DNA of 53,998 nt from contig VBOZ01000013.1 of the NCBI GenBank assembly GCA_005893305.1, positions 1 to 53,998 on the forward strand, written 5' to 3'. This stretch comes from Candidatus Eisenbacteria bacterium (GTDB taxonomy: Bacteria; Eisenbacteria; RBG-16-71-46; SZUA-252). Of this stretch, positions 35,006 through 45,208 are shown piece by piece (position 1 is the stretch's first letter; the number at the start of each line of letters is the position of its first letter). The position numbers and the translations under genes were made by a program. The notes under the pieces are model-generated. The model had not been told where the DNA came from. It did no database searches and saw nothing but the letters and a program-made list of their open reading frames with translations.

Positions 35006-38000
35006 TCACCGCACGATCATCAGCTTCTTCGCCGAGAACTCGCCGCTCGGGTACGTGATTCGATAGAAGTAAACCCCGCTCGCCACCCGCGCCCCGTCGT
35101 CGGTCTTCCCATTCCAGCGGACGACGTGAATCCCCGCCGTCTCCACGCGGTCAACGAGGGTCCTCACGGTTCGGCCCATGATATCGAAGACGCGGATCTC
35201 GACCCGGCCCCGGATCGCGATGCTGTAGGGGATCACCGTTTCGGGATTGAACGGATTGGGCCGGTTCTGGAGGAGCGCGTTGACATGGGGCGGCGTCTCC
35301 GCAGCCGGCTCCTCCACGGCGGTCGCGAGCGCGCCCGCCTGGATCGGGTAGAGCGGGCCATACGTGCTCGTCTGGAATCCGACAGTCTGACCCGCCCAAT
35401 CCGCCTGCATGGACGGAATTCCCGGTGCGGTCGCGGGGCTCGGACACGGCCAACACCTGCCGGTATCGGAGGCTGCCAGGGTGCGAGCCCCGCGGCAGCT
35501 CGTGAGGAACTTGTAGAGCATTCTCATGCGGTTCTCGACGCCTGACCGCGCGTAGTTCTGGGTGGTCGGGGCAACCGCGGGGTCGCGAATGAACTGGAAC
35601 GAGAAGCCATAGCCCAAGGCCTTGCTTCGATCCTTGTCGGCAACGCTGTCGAGCTCGCGCGACCGTGCGATGCCCACCACCTGCGCGTTGGGGTAGAAGG
35701 CCACGCTCTGCGCTGTCGAGTCTGCGACTTTCGAGAGCGCGTCGAACCTGTTCGCACCCGGGCAGCCACCGTCTAGTGGATAGGTAAACGTGCCCGGAGC
35801 CGCGAGACCCGGTCCCGCGCCCGGCGCCGAGAAGCGGTCGTCGATCGCCGGGTACGGCGTGGTGCCGGTACCCGACCACGCGTTCGCGCAAGAGCTCACG
35901 CCGAAGACGTTTTGGGCGAGGCTCAACTGCAGCGTGTTGTCGACCGTGGTCGAGTTGATCAGGTTGTTGAACATATCGTCGCCGCTCACGAAGAAGCAGC
36001 GGTCGCCCTGATCGGGACCCGTATCACGACGCCACCACTGCTCGGCCAATGTAGCGTCCTGCTCGTCGAAAGCCGTCACAGTCTTATGGTGGCCGGACTG
36101 AATCATGATCCTGTACCACTTGGCCAGCGAGTCGGCGATCGGGTACTCGAGGTAGTTCGGGAAGAAGTTCGAAAGTTGGCCGGGTCGCTTGTCGGGTAGC
36201 TCGTGTCCCCCGATGTTCGACGCCAGGTCGTATCCCTGCAGCATGCGGTAGCGGTCCGCGCGTACACCCAACCCTCGAAGGGCTTGCGTTACCGGGTCGT
36301 ACCCGTAGCTCCAGGTCGTGTAGGTGCCGTCGAGATTGAGGAGGGGTGTGTCGGTTCGGTTCTCCAGGAGCGAGCCCGCGGGTCCCGCGGCATAAACACT
36401 CGGGAGCACCCGGAACTCGATGATGTCCGGAGCCCTGAGTCCGCCTACGCCAGGCAGAATCGGAAGATCTTCGACTTCGCGGGCGAGGTTATCCGAGGAG
36501 AACGTGTATGACGTGCCCCCATTGATGTCGACGCCCTTGAAGTAGTACTGCATCCGCGTGCCGCGCGGGAGGAACCGGAGGCTGGCGTAGGTCGTGTTCC
36601 CGTTGATGGAGAAGCCACCCGGGAGCGACGCGCCGGCCCGGAGCTTGTCATCCGGCGGCCAGTTGATCGCGTACTCGGAGCCGAGAATCGTGGTGTCCGT
36701 GGGCGCGACGCTCACGTTCGCGTAGATCTGGCAGGAGTCGAACGCGCTCCACGTCTTCGTGGCCGGATCGAACAACCGATAGATCATGCGCGGGAAATCA
36801 AACGCGGCGTTATAGGAGCCGTTGTGGCGCGCCTGATAGTCCTCGCCAGCGGCGATGGTCAGATCGAGCCCGTCCTTCCAGTTGATGCCCATGCCGTTCT
36901 TGCGGAGACCGGTGACAACGGCGACCGTGATCGAATCGCCGAGCTGAGCATTCCAGTTATCGTGGACCGCGATGTTATGCAGCGTTCCGCCCGTCGGATC
37001 GAGGTCCGACCCGCGGTTGCCCGGCCAGCAAGGCGTGGTCTGGCAATTCGCTCCCCTGATCGTTCCGTCTACGAACATCGACTGTGCAATAGCGCCCGGG
37101 AAGATCCCGAAGATCGGAGCCGGGACGCCCGAGGTGACCTGGATGCGGAAGTTGTCGTAGAGGAGCGCGTTCGCTTGGCTGCTCGAGCAGTTTGCTCGGT
37201 CGGCCGCGAACGACGGGATGCACTCGAGGTTGTAGCGAACCTGGAACGAGTCCGCCTGCACCGCTTCGGCCAACTCGTCTCCGTCGTCGATCCATCCTTG
37301 GAACGCGCCCTCATTGACGGCGTTGTACGCCGCGGTGTTTCGCCAACCCGACCAGCTCCCGAACTTGTGGATCCGGTACTCGGCGTACTGCACGTAGCCG
37401 GCGAACCGTGGGAGGTCGAGGTATTCGGTCCACTGCGCGAAGATGGAAGCCGTTCCGGACGGGACCGGGAACGTGCAGCTCACGATCGAGTTGAACTGCC
37501 CGTTGATCGCCAGGTTCGTGTTCGGATCGCCGCCCTCGAAGAAGAGGTCGGACGACGACTGCTTTTGAGGTGCGCAGAAGTCCGACGTCACGTTCTCCGT
37601 GCCGGGAGCCAGCTGCCAGAGCTCGCCGATTCCGGCCGCGACGCGGCAGGATAGGAACGGGGCGGTTCCATACGTGCCCCTGACGATTGCACCGCCGAAC
37701 GGATCGCTGCCGCCGGCAGGAGCCTGGTCGGTATAGATCGCTCCGTTGTCGCTGGTCGCCACGTCGTCGATGATCTCGCCATGACTGTCCGGCCAAAGGC
37801 CGTCCTCGGAAGAGAATCGACTGTCCGCCGTGAACACGACATATAGGACCCGGTGAATCGACGGAATGTTGGTGACCGTGTAGGAGACCGAATTCGGTAG
37901 TCCCGAAGCGGCGCCCACGACGATCTGAAGGTCGCTACCGCTGTTCGACGCGACGTTCTGCGCCGTCTTGATGCTGCCCGTCCAGCTCACGAGCTGCTCC

Positions 38001-38725
38001 GAGTTTCCGTCCGGGCCACCAAACCGCGTTCCGACCATCGGGATGATGTCGTTATAGAGCGCCCGGTTGTTCTGGAGCGGATCAAGATTGTTTCCGCCGC
38101 TGGTGCCGCCCCCGATGATCGTGAAGTAGTCGTAGTTCTGCTCGGTGCTCAGATTGCCCAAGAAGGTGAAGTTGTAGCTGGCGCTGTGTGCCCCGGTGTC
38201 GAGGTACAGAATCTGAAACGAGTGATTCGGATAGCCAACCTGGACCGCGAAGTTGGTATCGAACTTTCCGCACCAGAGGCTGTTCGAGCCGTCGAGGATC
38301 GAAGGCCGCTGGGAAGCCGGCACGGACACGTTCACCACGTGCCAGAGAATCTCACCCAACGACTGGTCCGCGCGGGTGTAGGCGATGGTGTTGTTGTTGC
38401 CGGCGATGTCCGGCTGATTGTCCGTATACCCCGAAGAGTTCGTGAATCCCGGCGTCGGCTGGAGGCTGTCCGCGACCGGGCTCGACTTCGCCGACCACGT
38501 CCCCAGCGCACGCTGAACGCAGGCGCCGGGATAGAGGAAATACGAAGTCGTGGCGGCGGTCTGACGTAGGAGCGTGCCGGACCAGTACGGACGAACGACG
38601 GTGTACGTCGGCTGGGGACTGTAACTGCCGCCGTTTCCCGTGGGAGGGCGTGCTTCCGTCGTCGAGGGGAGCAGCAGAACACCGACCAGAAGAAGCGTGG
38701 AAATGGAGCGCTGGGAATGACGCAA
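35006..38725 (-). CDS. large secreted protein with C-terminal FlgD-like sorting module
   Basis: 1239 residues with a signal peptide (about 1-25, MRHSQRSISTLLLVGVLLLPS). Nearly the whole body is beta-rich with many Asn/Thr/Gly and no family I can name. Phrases such as TNFAVQVGYPNHSFQILYLDTG and VSCTFPVPSGTASIFAQWTEYL look like beta-sandwich or jelly-roll units. The end LLQNRPNPFNPETVIPYSI through FDIMGRTVRTLVDRVETAGIHVVRWNGKTDDGARVASGVYFYRI is the same C-terminal module as at 33124-34956. The start is TTG at 38725, after GGGGG, with a consensus-grade promoter upstream (38770-38798). No protease, sugar or adhesion domain could be identified. Confidence 0.8.
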   Translation of the reverse strand: MRHSQRSISTLLLVGVLLLPSTTEARPPTGNGGSYSPQPTYTVVRPYWSGTLLRQTAATTSYFLYPGACVQRALGTWSAKSSPVADSLQPTPGFTNSSGYTDNQPDIAGNNNTIAYTRADQSLGEILWHVVNVSVPASQRPSILDGSNSLWCGKFDTNFAVQVGYPNHSFQILYLDTGAHSASYNFTFLGNLSTEQNYDYFTIIGGGTSGGNNLDPLQNNRALYNDIIPMVGTRFGGPDGNSEQLVSWTGSIKTAQNVASNSGSDLQIVVGAASGLPNSVSYTVTNIPSIHRVLYVVFTADSRFSSEDGLWPDSHGEIIDDVATSDNGAIYTDQAPAGGSDPFGGAIVRGTYGTAPFLSCRVAAGIGELWQLAPGTENVTSDFCAPQKQSSSDLFFEGGDPNTNLAINGQFNSIVSCTFPVPSGTASIFAQWTEYLDLPRFAGYVQYAEYRIHKFGSWSGWRNTAAYNAVNEGAFQGWIDDGDELAEAVQADSFQVRYNLECIPSFAADRANCSSSQANALLYDNFRIQVTSGVPAPIFGIFPGAIAQSMFVDGTIRGANCQTTPCWPGNRGSDLDPTGGTLHNIAVHDNWNAQLGDSITVAVVTGLRKNGMGINWKDGLDLTIAAGEDYQARHNGSYNAAFDFPRMIYRLFDPATKTWSAFDSCQIYANVSVAPTDTTILGSEYAINWPPDDKLRAGASLPGGFSINGNTTYASLRFLPRGTRMQYYFKGVDINGGTSYTFSSDNLAREVEDLPILPGVGGLRAPDIIEFRVLPSVYAAGPAGSLLENRTDTPLLNLDGTYTTWSYGYDPVTQALRGLGVRADRYRMLQGYDLASNIGGHELPDKRPGQLSNFFPNYLEYPIADSLAKWYRIMIQSGHHKTVTAFDEQDATLAEQWWRRDTGPDQGDRCFFVSGDDMFNNLINSTTVDNTLQLSLAQNVFGVSSCANAWSGTGTTPYPAIDDRFSAPGAGPGLAAPGTFTYPLDGGCPGANRFDALSKVADSTAQSVAFYPNAQVVGIARSRELDSVADKDRSKALGYGFSFQFIRDPAVAPTTQNYARSGVENRMRMLYKFLTSCRGARTLAASDTGRCWPCPSPATAPGIPSMQADWAGQTVGFQTSTYGPLYPIQAGALATAVEEPAAETPPHVNALLQNRPNPFNPETVIPYSIAIRGRVEIRVFDIMGRTVRTLVDRVETAGIHVVRWNGKTDDGARVASGVYFYRITYPSGEFSAKKLMIVR

Positions 38726-38769
38726 TGTACCCCCACTTCGACGCGCCCCACGAACTGAAGAACGGCGGG

Positions 38770-38798
38770 ATACTATCAGGGACTCGTCATTCTGTCAA
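38770..38798 (-). promoter_or_regulatory. strong sigma-70-type promoter of the 1239-residue protein
   Basis: Minus strand TTGACA (38798-38793), 17 nt, TAGTAT (38775-38770). The -35 is a perfect consensus. The predicted transcription start is near 38763, about 38 nt before the TTG start codon. Confidence 0.75.
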
Positions 38799-38862
38799 TG
38801 TGTTCCGGCGGATGGTAGTGCCTCCGCGGCACTACACGACGGAGTGGTGACGCGCGGGGGCC

Positions 38863-41800
38863 CTACGACGATCGAGGTTCGCCCATGGCGAGCGAGATCG
38901 CGCGCTCGAAGGTGGTAGCGCGCCCGGTCTCGAACGCCGATTCAGCCGCGGCGCTCCCCAACCTCCGCTTCGTCTCGGCCAGGCATCGCTCCATGCCTGC
39001 TCGATCCGGTGGTGTCGGCGGTGCTCCCAACGCATCACGGAGCGCGGCGGCAGCGCCAGCAAGGACGAGCGCGCGCTCGTCCTCTCCTTCCGCCGAGGCA
39101 AGCGCCGCGGAATACTCCAAGCACTCGGCGACGGCCACACGATCTCCAAGCTCTCGAAAGATCGGGATGCTCTCATCAAGAAGCGCGTGCGACTTCGAGT
39201 AGTCCCTTTGCCCGATGGCCACCCGCGCGAGCTCGTGAAGCGTGTACGCAACGCCCCACCGGTCTCCGAGTCGCCTGTGGATGGCAAGCGCTTCCTCGTG
39301 GTACCGCTGCGCGCCAGGGTGATCCTCGTGGTCGAGGGCCACGCATCCCAGCGCGTTCAGGCCCAGCGCTTCCCAACCCTCGTTCCCGAGCTCGCGGTTG
39401 ATCGCGAGCGATTGCGCATAGAGGGACTTCGCCGCCTCATAATCCTGAAGCGCCTGGGAGACGACGCCCAGGTTGTGGAGCGCGATGGCCATTCCCCGCT
39501 TGTCGCCTGCCGCGCGCCGGATGGCAAGACACTCCTCGTACGACTCGCGCGCGTCGGCATGCCTGCCCTGATCGATGGCGACCGTTCCCAGCTCGAGCAG
39601 GATCGCCGCCGTGACGTCCGTCTCTTCGGTCGGCCTGCTTACCGTGAGCCCCTCCGCAAGCAAAGCCCGCGCCCGTTCGTATTCGCTCTGGCTACGCGCG
39701 AGGGCGCCGGCACCCAACAGGGCCTTTGCGCGCGCGATGGCGAGCCCCGGCCCGGTCGCGTCCAAGGAGAGCGCTGCCTCCAACCGCCGCCGCCCCTCAC
39801 CGAGGTGGCCGTGGATCCGCCAGAATCGCCAGAGGGCGCCGGCCAACTGGAGCGCCCCTTCCGGCCGGGCCGAACGAATCGTCCATTCGCCTGCCAGACG
39901 CAGGTTGTCGTGCTCCTGCTCCAGTCGCTCGAGCCACGCCGATTGGTCGCCGCCGCTCAGCTCGGGCTCGGCTTCCTCGGCGAGTCCCAGATAGAAGCGG
40001 ACGTGCTGATCCAGTCTTTCGGGCCTGCTGCCGGCCTTCTCCAGCCTCTCCCTTCCATAGGCGCGCAGGGTCTCGAGGAGTCGGTACCGAGCCGCCCCAC
40101 CGACACCCACCTCCGGCAACACGAGCGACTTGTCGACCAGATGGGTGAGCAGGTCGAGGACTTCTTCTTCCCCGATGCCATTGCCGGAACAGACCGATTC
40201 CACGGCCTCGAGCGTGGCGCCTCCGGCAAAGACGCTCATGCGGTCGAAGAGGACCCGCTCGTTGTCGCTCAGAAGCTCGTAGCTCCAGTCGACCGTGGCC
40301 CGCAGCGTCTGCTGGTGCGGGAGCGCGCCGGGGCTTCCCGACGTGAGAAGGCGGAATCGATCCTCGAGGCGGCTCAGAATCTGTCCGACCGGCATGACCT
40401 TGACTCGCGCCGCGGCCAGCTCGATCGCGAGCGGGATGCCGTCGAGCCGCGCGCAGATCTGCGCCACCGTCTCCGCATTCTTCTCGGTCAGTGAGAACGC
40501 CGGCGCCACCGCAGCGGCCCGCTCTACAAAAAGGCGAACCGATTCGAATTGTCCGATCTCCCGGCGGGCCAGCGGGACGGGTCCCTTGAGATCCGGCACG
40601 TGAAGAGGCGGCACCCGCCAGAGGGCCTCGCCGGGAACGCCGAGCGCCTCGCGACTCGTGGCGAGGATGCGCACCGCGGGACAGCCCGCGATCAGCTCGG
40701 CCGCAAGCCGGCCGCTGGCCGAGGTCAGGTGCTCGCAGTTGTCCAGGAGAAGAAGGAGCGTGCGGGATCCGATCGACTCCTTGAGCGTGTCCATCAGCTC
40801 ACGGCCCGGCTCCTCGCGAACCTCGAGCACCGCTGCCGCACGCTGCGGCACGAGCACGGGGTCCGAGAGCGGTGCCAGCTCCACGAGCCAGACCCCATCC
40901 GGGTACGATTCGAGCAAGTTCCGAGCGACCTGGAACGAGAGGCGCGACTTGCCGCAGCCGCCCGCGCCGGCGAGCGTGACCAGGCGAGCCGTGCCGAGGA
41001 GGCGGCCCACCTCCTCCATCTCATCGCGCCGGCCGACGAAGCTGGTCAAGAGCGACGGCAGGTTGTTGGGCACGCGTGACTGCGGAGCGAAAGGCGCCGC
41101 GCCTGCGATCTCGTCCGCCTCCGGCCCCCCTCGCTCCAGACCCAAACCGCGGAGCGCCGCGGCAAAATCCGCCGCGCTTGCGTAGCGGCGCGCCTTGTCC
41201 TTCGCCATCGCCCGGAGGAGGACTTGGTCCAGCTCGCGCGGGAGACCGGGCCGCGCGCGCGAGGGGGCCGGTGGCTCGACGAGCGCGATCTCGTGAAGGA
41301 CGGAGAGCATCGAGGGTCCCTCGAACGGTAGCCGGCCCGTCGCCGCTTCGTAGAGCACGACGCCGAGCGAGAAGAGATCGGTGCGCGGGTCGAGGGGCTC
41401 CCCGCGCGTCTGCTCGGGCGACATGTACGCGGCCGTGCCGACGATGGCGCCGGTCGCGGTAAGGCTCACGGCATCCGCGTCCGCGCGCGCTCCGGGCAGG
41501 CGCTTGGCGAGACCGAAATCGACGACCTTCGCCTGGCCATCGGAGGTGAGAAGGATGTTCGTGGACTTGACGTCGCGGTGGATCAGGCCGACCCGGTGCG
41601 CGGCGTCCAGCGCGTCGGCGACCTGGGAACCGATGGCGATCAGCTCCGGAAGACCGAGAGGGCTCCGGTGCAGGCGCTCGCGGAGGGTCTCGCCCTCGAC
41701 GTACTCCATGACGAGGAACGGCGCGGGATCCGAGTCCTCGATCGCGTACATCGTGACGATGTTGGGATGGTTGAGGGCGGATGCGAGCTTCGCCTCGCGC

Positions 41801-41967
41801 ACCAGGCGTTCCACAGCCATGCGGTCGCCGGCCGCCCAGGGGGGCAGCATCTTGATCGCGACCGGGCGCTCCAGCTTCAGATCCTCGGCGCGGTAGACCT
41901 CGCCCATCCCACCGGCCCCGATCTTCTCGACGATTCGGTAGTGGCCGAGGCTCGCGCCGGCTTCCAT
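38863..41967 (-). CDS. Ser/Thr protein kinase with NB-ARC-type ATPase and TPR repeats
   Basis: 1034 residues from ATG 41967 (GTG at 41976 is an alternative). The kinase domain (about 10-270) has IGAGGMG, VAIK (Lys39), HRDVKSTN (130-137) and DFG (150-152). The second part is a STAND/NB-ARC-like ATPase with Walker A GAGGCGKS (334-341) and TLLLLLDNCEH, followed by GIPLAIELAAARV (GLPL-type motif). TPR-like repeats fill about residues 700-1000. It is of the AfsR/LuxR-like STAND class joined to a kinase. It differs from the kinase at 29032-32967, whose ATPase is AAA_16-like, so the two are distinct regulators. It is preceded by the permease gene (41-nt gap). The target is unknown. Confidence 0.92.
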   Translation of the reverse strand: MEAGASLGHYRIVEKIGAGGMGEVYRAEDLKLERPVAIKMLPPWAAGDRMAVERLVREAKLASALNHPNIVTMYAIEDSDPAPFLVMEYVEGETLRERLHRSPLGLPELIAIGSQVADALDAAHRVGLIHRDVKSTNILLTSDGQAKVVDFGLAKRLPGARADADAVSLTATGAIVGTAAYMSPEQTRGEPLDPRTDLFSLGVVLYEAATGRLPFEGPSMLSVLHEIALVEPPAPSRARPGLPRELDQVLLRAMAKDKARRYASAADFAAALRGLGLERGGPEADEIAGAAPFAPQSRVPNNLPSLLTSFVGRRDEMEEVGRLLGTARLVTLAGAGGCGKSRLSFQVARNLLESYPDGVWLVELAPLSDPVLVPQRAAAVLEVREEPGRELMDTLKESIGSRTLLLLLDNCEHLTSASGRLAAELIAGCPAVRILATSREALGVPGEALWRVPPLHVPDLKGPVPLARREIGQFESVRLFVERAAAVAPAFSLTEKNAETVAQICARLDGIPLAIELAAARVKVMPVGQILSRLEDRFRLLTSGSPGALPHQQTLRATVDWSYELLSDNERVLFDRMSVFAGGATLEAVESVCSGNGIGEEEVLDLLTHLVDKSLVLPEVGVGGAARYRLLETLRAYGRERLEKAGSRPERLDQHVRFYLGLAEEAEPELSGGDQSAWLERLEQEHDNLRLAGEWTIRSARPEGALQLAGALWRFWRIHGHLGEGRRRLEAALSLDATGPGLAIARAKALLGAGALARSQSEYERARALLAEGLTVSRPTEETDVTAAILLELGTVAIDQGRHADARESYEECLAIRRAAGDKRGMAIALHNLGVVSQALQDYEAAKSLYAQSLAINRELGNEGWEALGLNALGCVALDHEDHPGAQRYHEEALAIHRRLGDRWGVAYTLHELARVAIGQRDYSKSHALLDESIPIFRELGDRVAVAECLEYSAALASAEGEDERALVLAGAAAALRDALGAPPTPPDRAGMERCLAETKRRLGSAAAESAFETGRATTFERAISLAMGEPRSS

Positions 41968-42008
41968 CTGCTCCACGATGCCGTTCCCCCTGGAGGTGGG
42001 GCCGGGGT

Positions 42009-43442
42009 CTATCTCCCGGAGGCCCCCCGCCCCTTCCATACATGATAGATCGGAAAGCCGAGGGCCGCGACCAGCACGCCGGCCATGGCGCGCCACTGGC
42101 TGGCCGCGAGATCGCTGACGATGATGGTGATCGTGACGAGGATAAAGATGATCGGCGTGAGGGGAAAGATCGGGGTCCGATAGGAGCGCGAGCCCGCCGG
42201 GGCCTCGGCGTCGGGATCGGGGGCCGCCTCGACGGCGGCGGGAGTACCCCTCGCCGCCCGGCCCCGCTGGATGAAGATCGCGGCGATCGTGAGGCCGTAG
42301 AAGAGCCAGGAGGTCGTGACGAACCAACCGGAGACGTCCTCGAACCCGCGAGAGGCGGCGGCGAGCCAGATGCACGCGAGCGCGCACTGGAGCCAGAGAG
42401 CGAAGTCCGGAGTTCCACGGCGCGGGTGGACGTGCGCGGCCCGTGACCAGAAGAGCCCGTCGGCAGCCATCGCCAGGGTCACGCGCGGGCCGGTGAGGAT
42501 CGAGGCGCTGATGGTTCCGAATGTGGACACCGCGACGAGAACCGCGAGGGCGCGGCCGCCCCACTCCCCGAGGACCCGGCGCACCGTCTCGCTTCCCACC
42601 GCTTCGTAGGCCGCGACCTCGCTCGGCGAGAGCACCGCGAAGTAGGCGAGATTCGTCACGACGTACACCGCGATCACGATCGCGGTCCCGCCCAGGATCG
42701 CGATCGGGAGATTTCGCCTCGGATTCACGATCTCTCCCGCGACATAGGTCGAGTCGGTCCAGCCGTCATACGCGAACAGGATCGGGATCATCGCCGCGAC
42801 GAACGCGATCAGAAGCGGATGCGTCGAGAGCGGCACGGCCGAGGTCGCCGCGCCGGTAGGGCCCGAGTGCCGAAGACCAAAGGCGGCGCCGCAGAGCGCG
42901 AGAATCCCCGCGACCTTGAGCGTCGTGAGAATCGTCTGCGTATTCGCGCCCTCGCGGACGCCGAGCCAGTTCACGAACGTGAGGACGCCGATGGCGGCGA
43001 GCCCGACCGGGAATTGGGCGGCCGCGGGCCATCCGACCGCCTGACAGGCGTAGATTGCGAAGACGCTCGTGATCGAGGCGATCACGGTGGGCTTGATCAC
43101 CGCGAGGGAGGCCCATCCGAAGACGAAGGCCAGCCGGCGGCCGAACCCCTCTCGGATGAAAACGTAGAGGCCGCCCGTGCGGGGGTGCTGGACCGCCAGC
43201 TCGGCGAGAACCAGCGAGCCCGCCATTGAGAGGAGTCCGCCCACCACCCAGGCGGCCAACATCAGCGCTTCGGTGTGGAGCTCCCTGGCGACCGAATGGG
43301 GGGACCGGAAGATACCGGAGCCGATGATGCTCCCGACCGTGACCGCGGTCGCGGCGTAGAGGCCGATTTGCCGTCGGAGGAGAGGTCGGGGGCGTTGGTC
43401 GATCGGTGTGATCTTCGGCTGGCCGCCTGGGCTGGCGCTCAC
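42009..43442 (-). CDS. APC-family amino-acid permease
   Basis: 477 residues with about 12 membrane helices. The family start GLYAATAVTVGSIIGSGIFRSPHSVA contains the helix-1 break GSGIF of APC transporters, followed by GLLSMAGSLVLAELAVQHPRTGGLYVFIREGFG. It probably exchanges or imports amino acids; the substrate is not readable. GTG at 43442 overlaps the metallophosphoesterase stop (GTGA), so the two are translationally coupled. Confidence 0.9.
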   Translation of the reverse strand: MSASPGGQPKITPIDQRPRPLLRRQIGLYAATAVTVGSIIGSGIFRSPHSVARELHTEALMLAAWVVGGLLSMAGSLVLAELAVQHPRTGGLYVFIREGFGRRLAFVFGWASLAVIKPTVIASITSVFAIYACQAVGWPAAAQFPVGLAAIGVLTFVNWLGVREGANTQTILTTLKVAGILALCGAAFGLRHSGPTGAATSAVPLSTHPLLIAFVAAMIPILFAYDGWTDSTYVAGEIVNPRRNLPIAILGGTAIVIAVYVVTNLAYFAVLSPSEVAAYEAVGSETVRRVLGEWGGRALAVLVAVSTFGTISASILTGPRVTLAMAADGLFWSRAAHVHPRRGTPDFALWLQCALACIWLAAASRGFEDVSGWFVTTSWLFYGLTIAAIFIQRGRAARGTPAAVEAAPDPDAEAPAGSRSYRTPIFPLTPIIFILVTITIIVSDLAASQWRAMAGVLVAALGFPIYHVWKGRGASGR

Positions 43443-45178
43443 CGGACGCGGAGAATCTTCGTCCAGACGGATCGGTGCTCAGATTGGATTCGCGCGAAGT
43501 ATTGCCCCGCGGGTACCGGGCGGCCGGTTCGGTCCGTCCCGTCCCATGGCACCGTGTGCGGGCCCGGCCCGAGCGCGGCCTGCAGCTTGAACGCGCGAAC
43601 GATCCGCCCCGCGACATCGTAGATCGACACCCGCACGTCCGACGTCCGGTCGAGCGTGTAGCCGATCTCGGCGGATCCGTCGGACGGATTGGGCCGCGTG
43701 CGCATCGCGGCGAAGCGATAGGGGCCGCCGCGGATTCCCGAGACGAGTCCCATCCGCTCCTCGTGACCTTGCGCGTCGATCGCCCCGAGCGCGTAGTAGT
43801 ACCGGCGTCCCGGCTCGGCGGTCTCGTCGGTGTAGCTGTACTCCGGGCCGCCGCTCAAGGGCGACGTGGTGAGGCGAGTCGAGATATCGGCAAGAGTGGA
43901 TCCGCGGTATACGTGGAAGCCCGCCGCATCCGATTCGGCGGAGACGCGCCACTCCAGATGCACTCCCTCCGGCCGGGAGTCCGCGAAGAACTCCACGATC
44001 GCGACCGCCGTGGGGCTGTCTTTCGTGAGGGTCATGGCATCGATCACGGAGCCGTCGCGCGCGATCGCCTGGACGCCCAGCGTATTTGCGGTCACGTCGA
44101 CCGCGGTCACGTGGAAGGCGCTGAGCGAGTAGGCCTCGTAGACCGGCGAGCCGGCGAGCGCATAGAGTGCGCGGCCGCCGCCCCCGGTAACGATGTAGAT
44201 CGTTCCCTTTGGATTCTGGTAGTCCGGCTCCTGGACCTGGTCGACCGGCGCGCCCGCGGCGATCGGGTAGGTGCGCGTGTAGTAGTGGTTGTGGCCTTGA
44301 AGCACGAGGTCGACTCCATATTTATCGAAGATCGGGCCGAGCGCCGCGGCGATCGTGGCGTCGTCCCCGTGCGCGCCGAGGTTCGAGTACATCGGAACGT
44401 GGAAGAACACGATCTTCCATTGCTTGTTCGTCGCGGCAAGGTCGGAGGAGAGCCAAGCGAGCATCGCCGAATTGGGGGCGACGTTCTCGAGGGTCACCTC
44501 GATCGACGCGAAATGCGCGTTCGAGTAGTCGAACGAGTAGTAGCGCTCGGTGCCGGAGTTCGCCGTGGGAAAGTAGAAGGCATCGAGGTACGGCTGCCCG
44601 TTCGCCGTCACGACGTCGTGGTTCCCGAGGCAGGAGTAGAACGGAATTCTCGCGATCGTCTTCCGGTAGATGTCGAAATATTGCGGCGTGAAGTTCGCGG
44701 CTTCGCCGCCCTCGTAGATGATGTCGCCGGTGAGGATGCCCAGATCGGCGTTCAGGGAGTCGATTCGAGCCGCGAGCTGGATCTGCTCAGGCGTCGCGCG
44801 GCCGATATCGCCGAACGCGACGAAGCGGAACGGCTCGTTCGTCGCCGGCGCCGTTCGAAAGGAGTCGGAGCCGTCGGTGAGCGTGTCGGTCCCGGTGATG
44901 ATCCGGTAGTAGTACTTCGAGGAGGGCGTGAGGCCGCTCAGGCCGACCGCGTGGCGGGTCGCGGTCCCCGCGTGGGCGGTCTCGCTTCCGAGGGCCGGCG
45001 TCAAACCGTAGAGAACCTTGCCGGTCGTGTTGGCGTCCGTTTGCCACGCGATCGTGATCGACGTCGGCGTCTGGAGCCAGACGGACGGATAGCGGAGGAG
45101 ATTGACGGCGGTCGCGGGACGCGCCGCAGCGAGTGAGAGGGCGATCCCCACAATCGCCGCGATGTGCCGCACCTTCAT
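43439..45178 (-). CDS. secreted metallophosphoesterase (purple-acid-phosphatase type) with FlgD-like C-terminus
   Basis: 579 residues with a signal peptide (1 to about 24). An N-terminal fibronectin-III-like domain (about 30-110) is followed by the metallophosphatase core: FVAFGDIG, TGDIIYEGG, CLGNHDVV, VFFHVPMYS and LQGHNHYYTRTYP give the dimetal ligands of purple acid phosphatases. A second beta-domain (about 400-480) and the C-terminal module MRTRPNPSDGSAEIGYTL through GRPVPAGQYFARI follow. It likely acts on phosphate esters outside the cell. Its ATG lies 30 nt after the mature tmRNA end with no good terminator between, so it may depend on tmRNA-derived read-through. Confidence 0.9.
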   Translation of the reverse strand: MKVRHIAAIVGIALSLAAARPATAVNLLRYPSVWLQTPTSITIAWQTDANTTGKVLYGLTPALGSETAHAGTATRHAVGLSGLTPSSKYYYRIITGTDTLTDGSDSFRTAPATNEPFRFVAFGDIGRATPEQIQLAARIDSLNADLGILTGDIIYEGGEAANFTPQYFDIYRKTIARIPFYSCLGNHDVVTANGQPYLDAFYFPTANSGTERYYSFDYSNAHFASIEVTLENVAPNSAMLAWLSSDLAATNKQWKIVFFHVPMYSNLGAHGDDATIAAALGPIFDKYGVDLVLQGHNHYYTRTYPIAAGAPVDQVQEPDYQNPKGTIYIVTGGGGRALYALAGSPVYEAYSLSAFHVTAVDVTANTLGVQAIARDGSVIDAMTLTKDSPTAVAIVEFFADSRPEGVHLEWRVSAESDAAGFHVYRGSTLADISTRLTTSPLSGGPEYSYTDETAEPGRRYYYALGAIDAQGHEERMGLVSGIRGGPYRFAAMRTRPNPSDGSAEIGYTLDRTSDVRVSIYDVAGRIVRAFKLQAALGPGPHTVPWDGTDRTGRPVPAGQYFARIQSEHRSVWTKILRVR

Positions 45179-45208
45179 CCTATAGGGCCCCTCATCCGAA
45201 GGGTAAAT

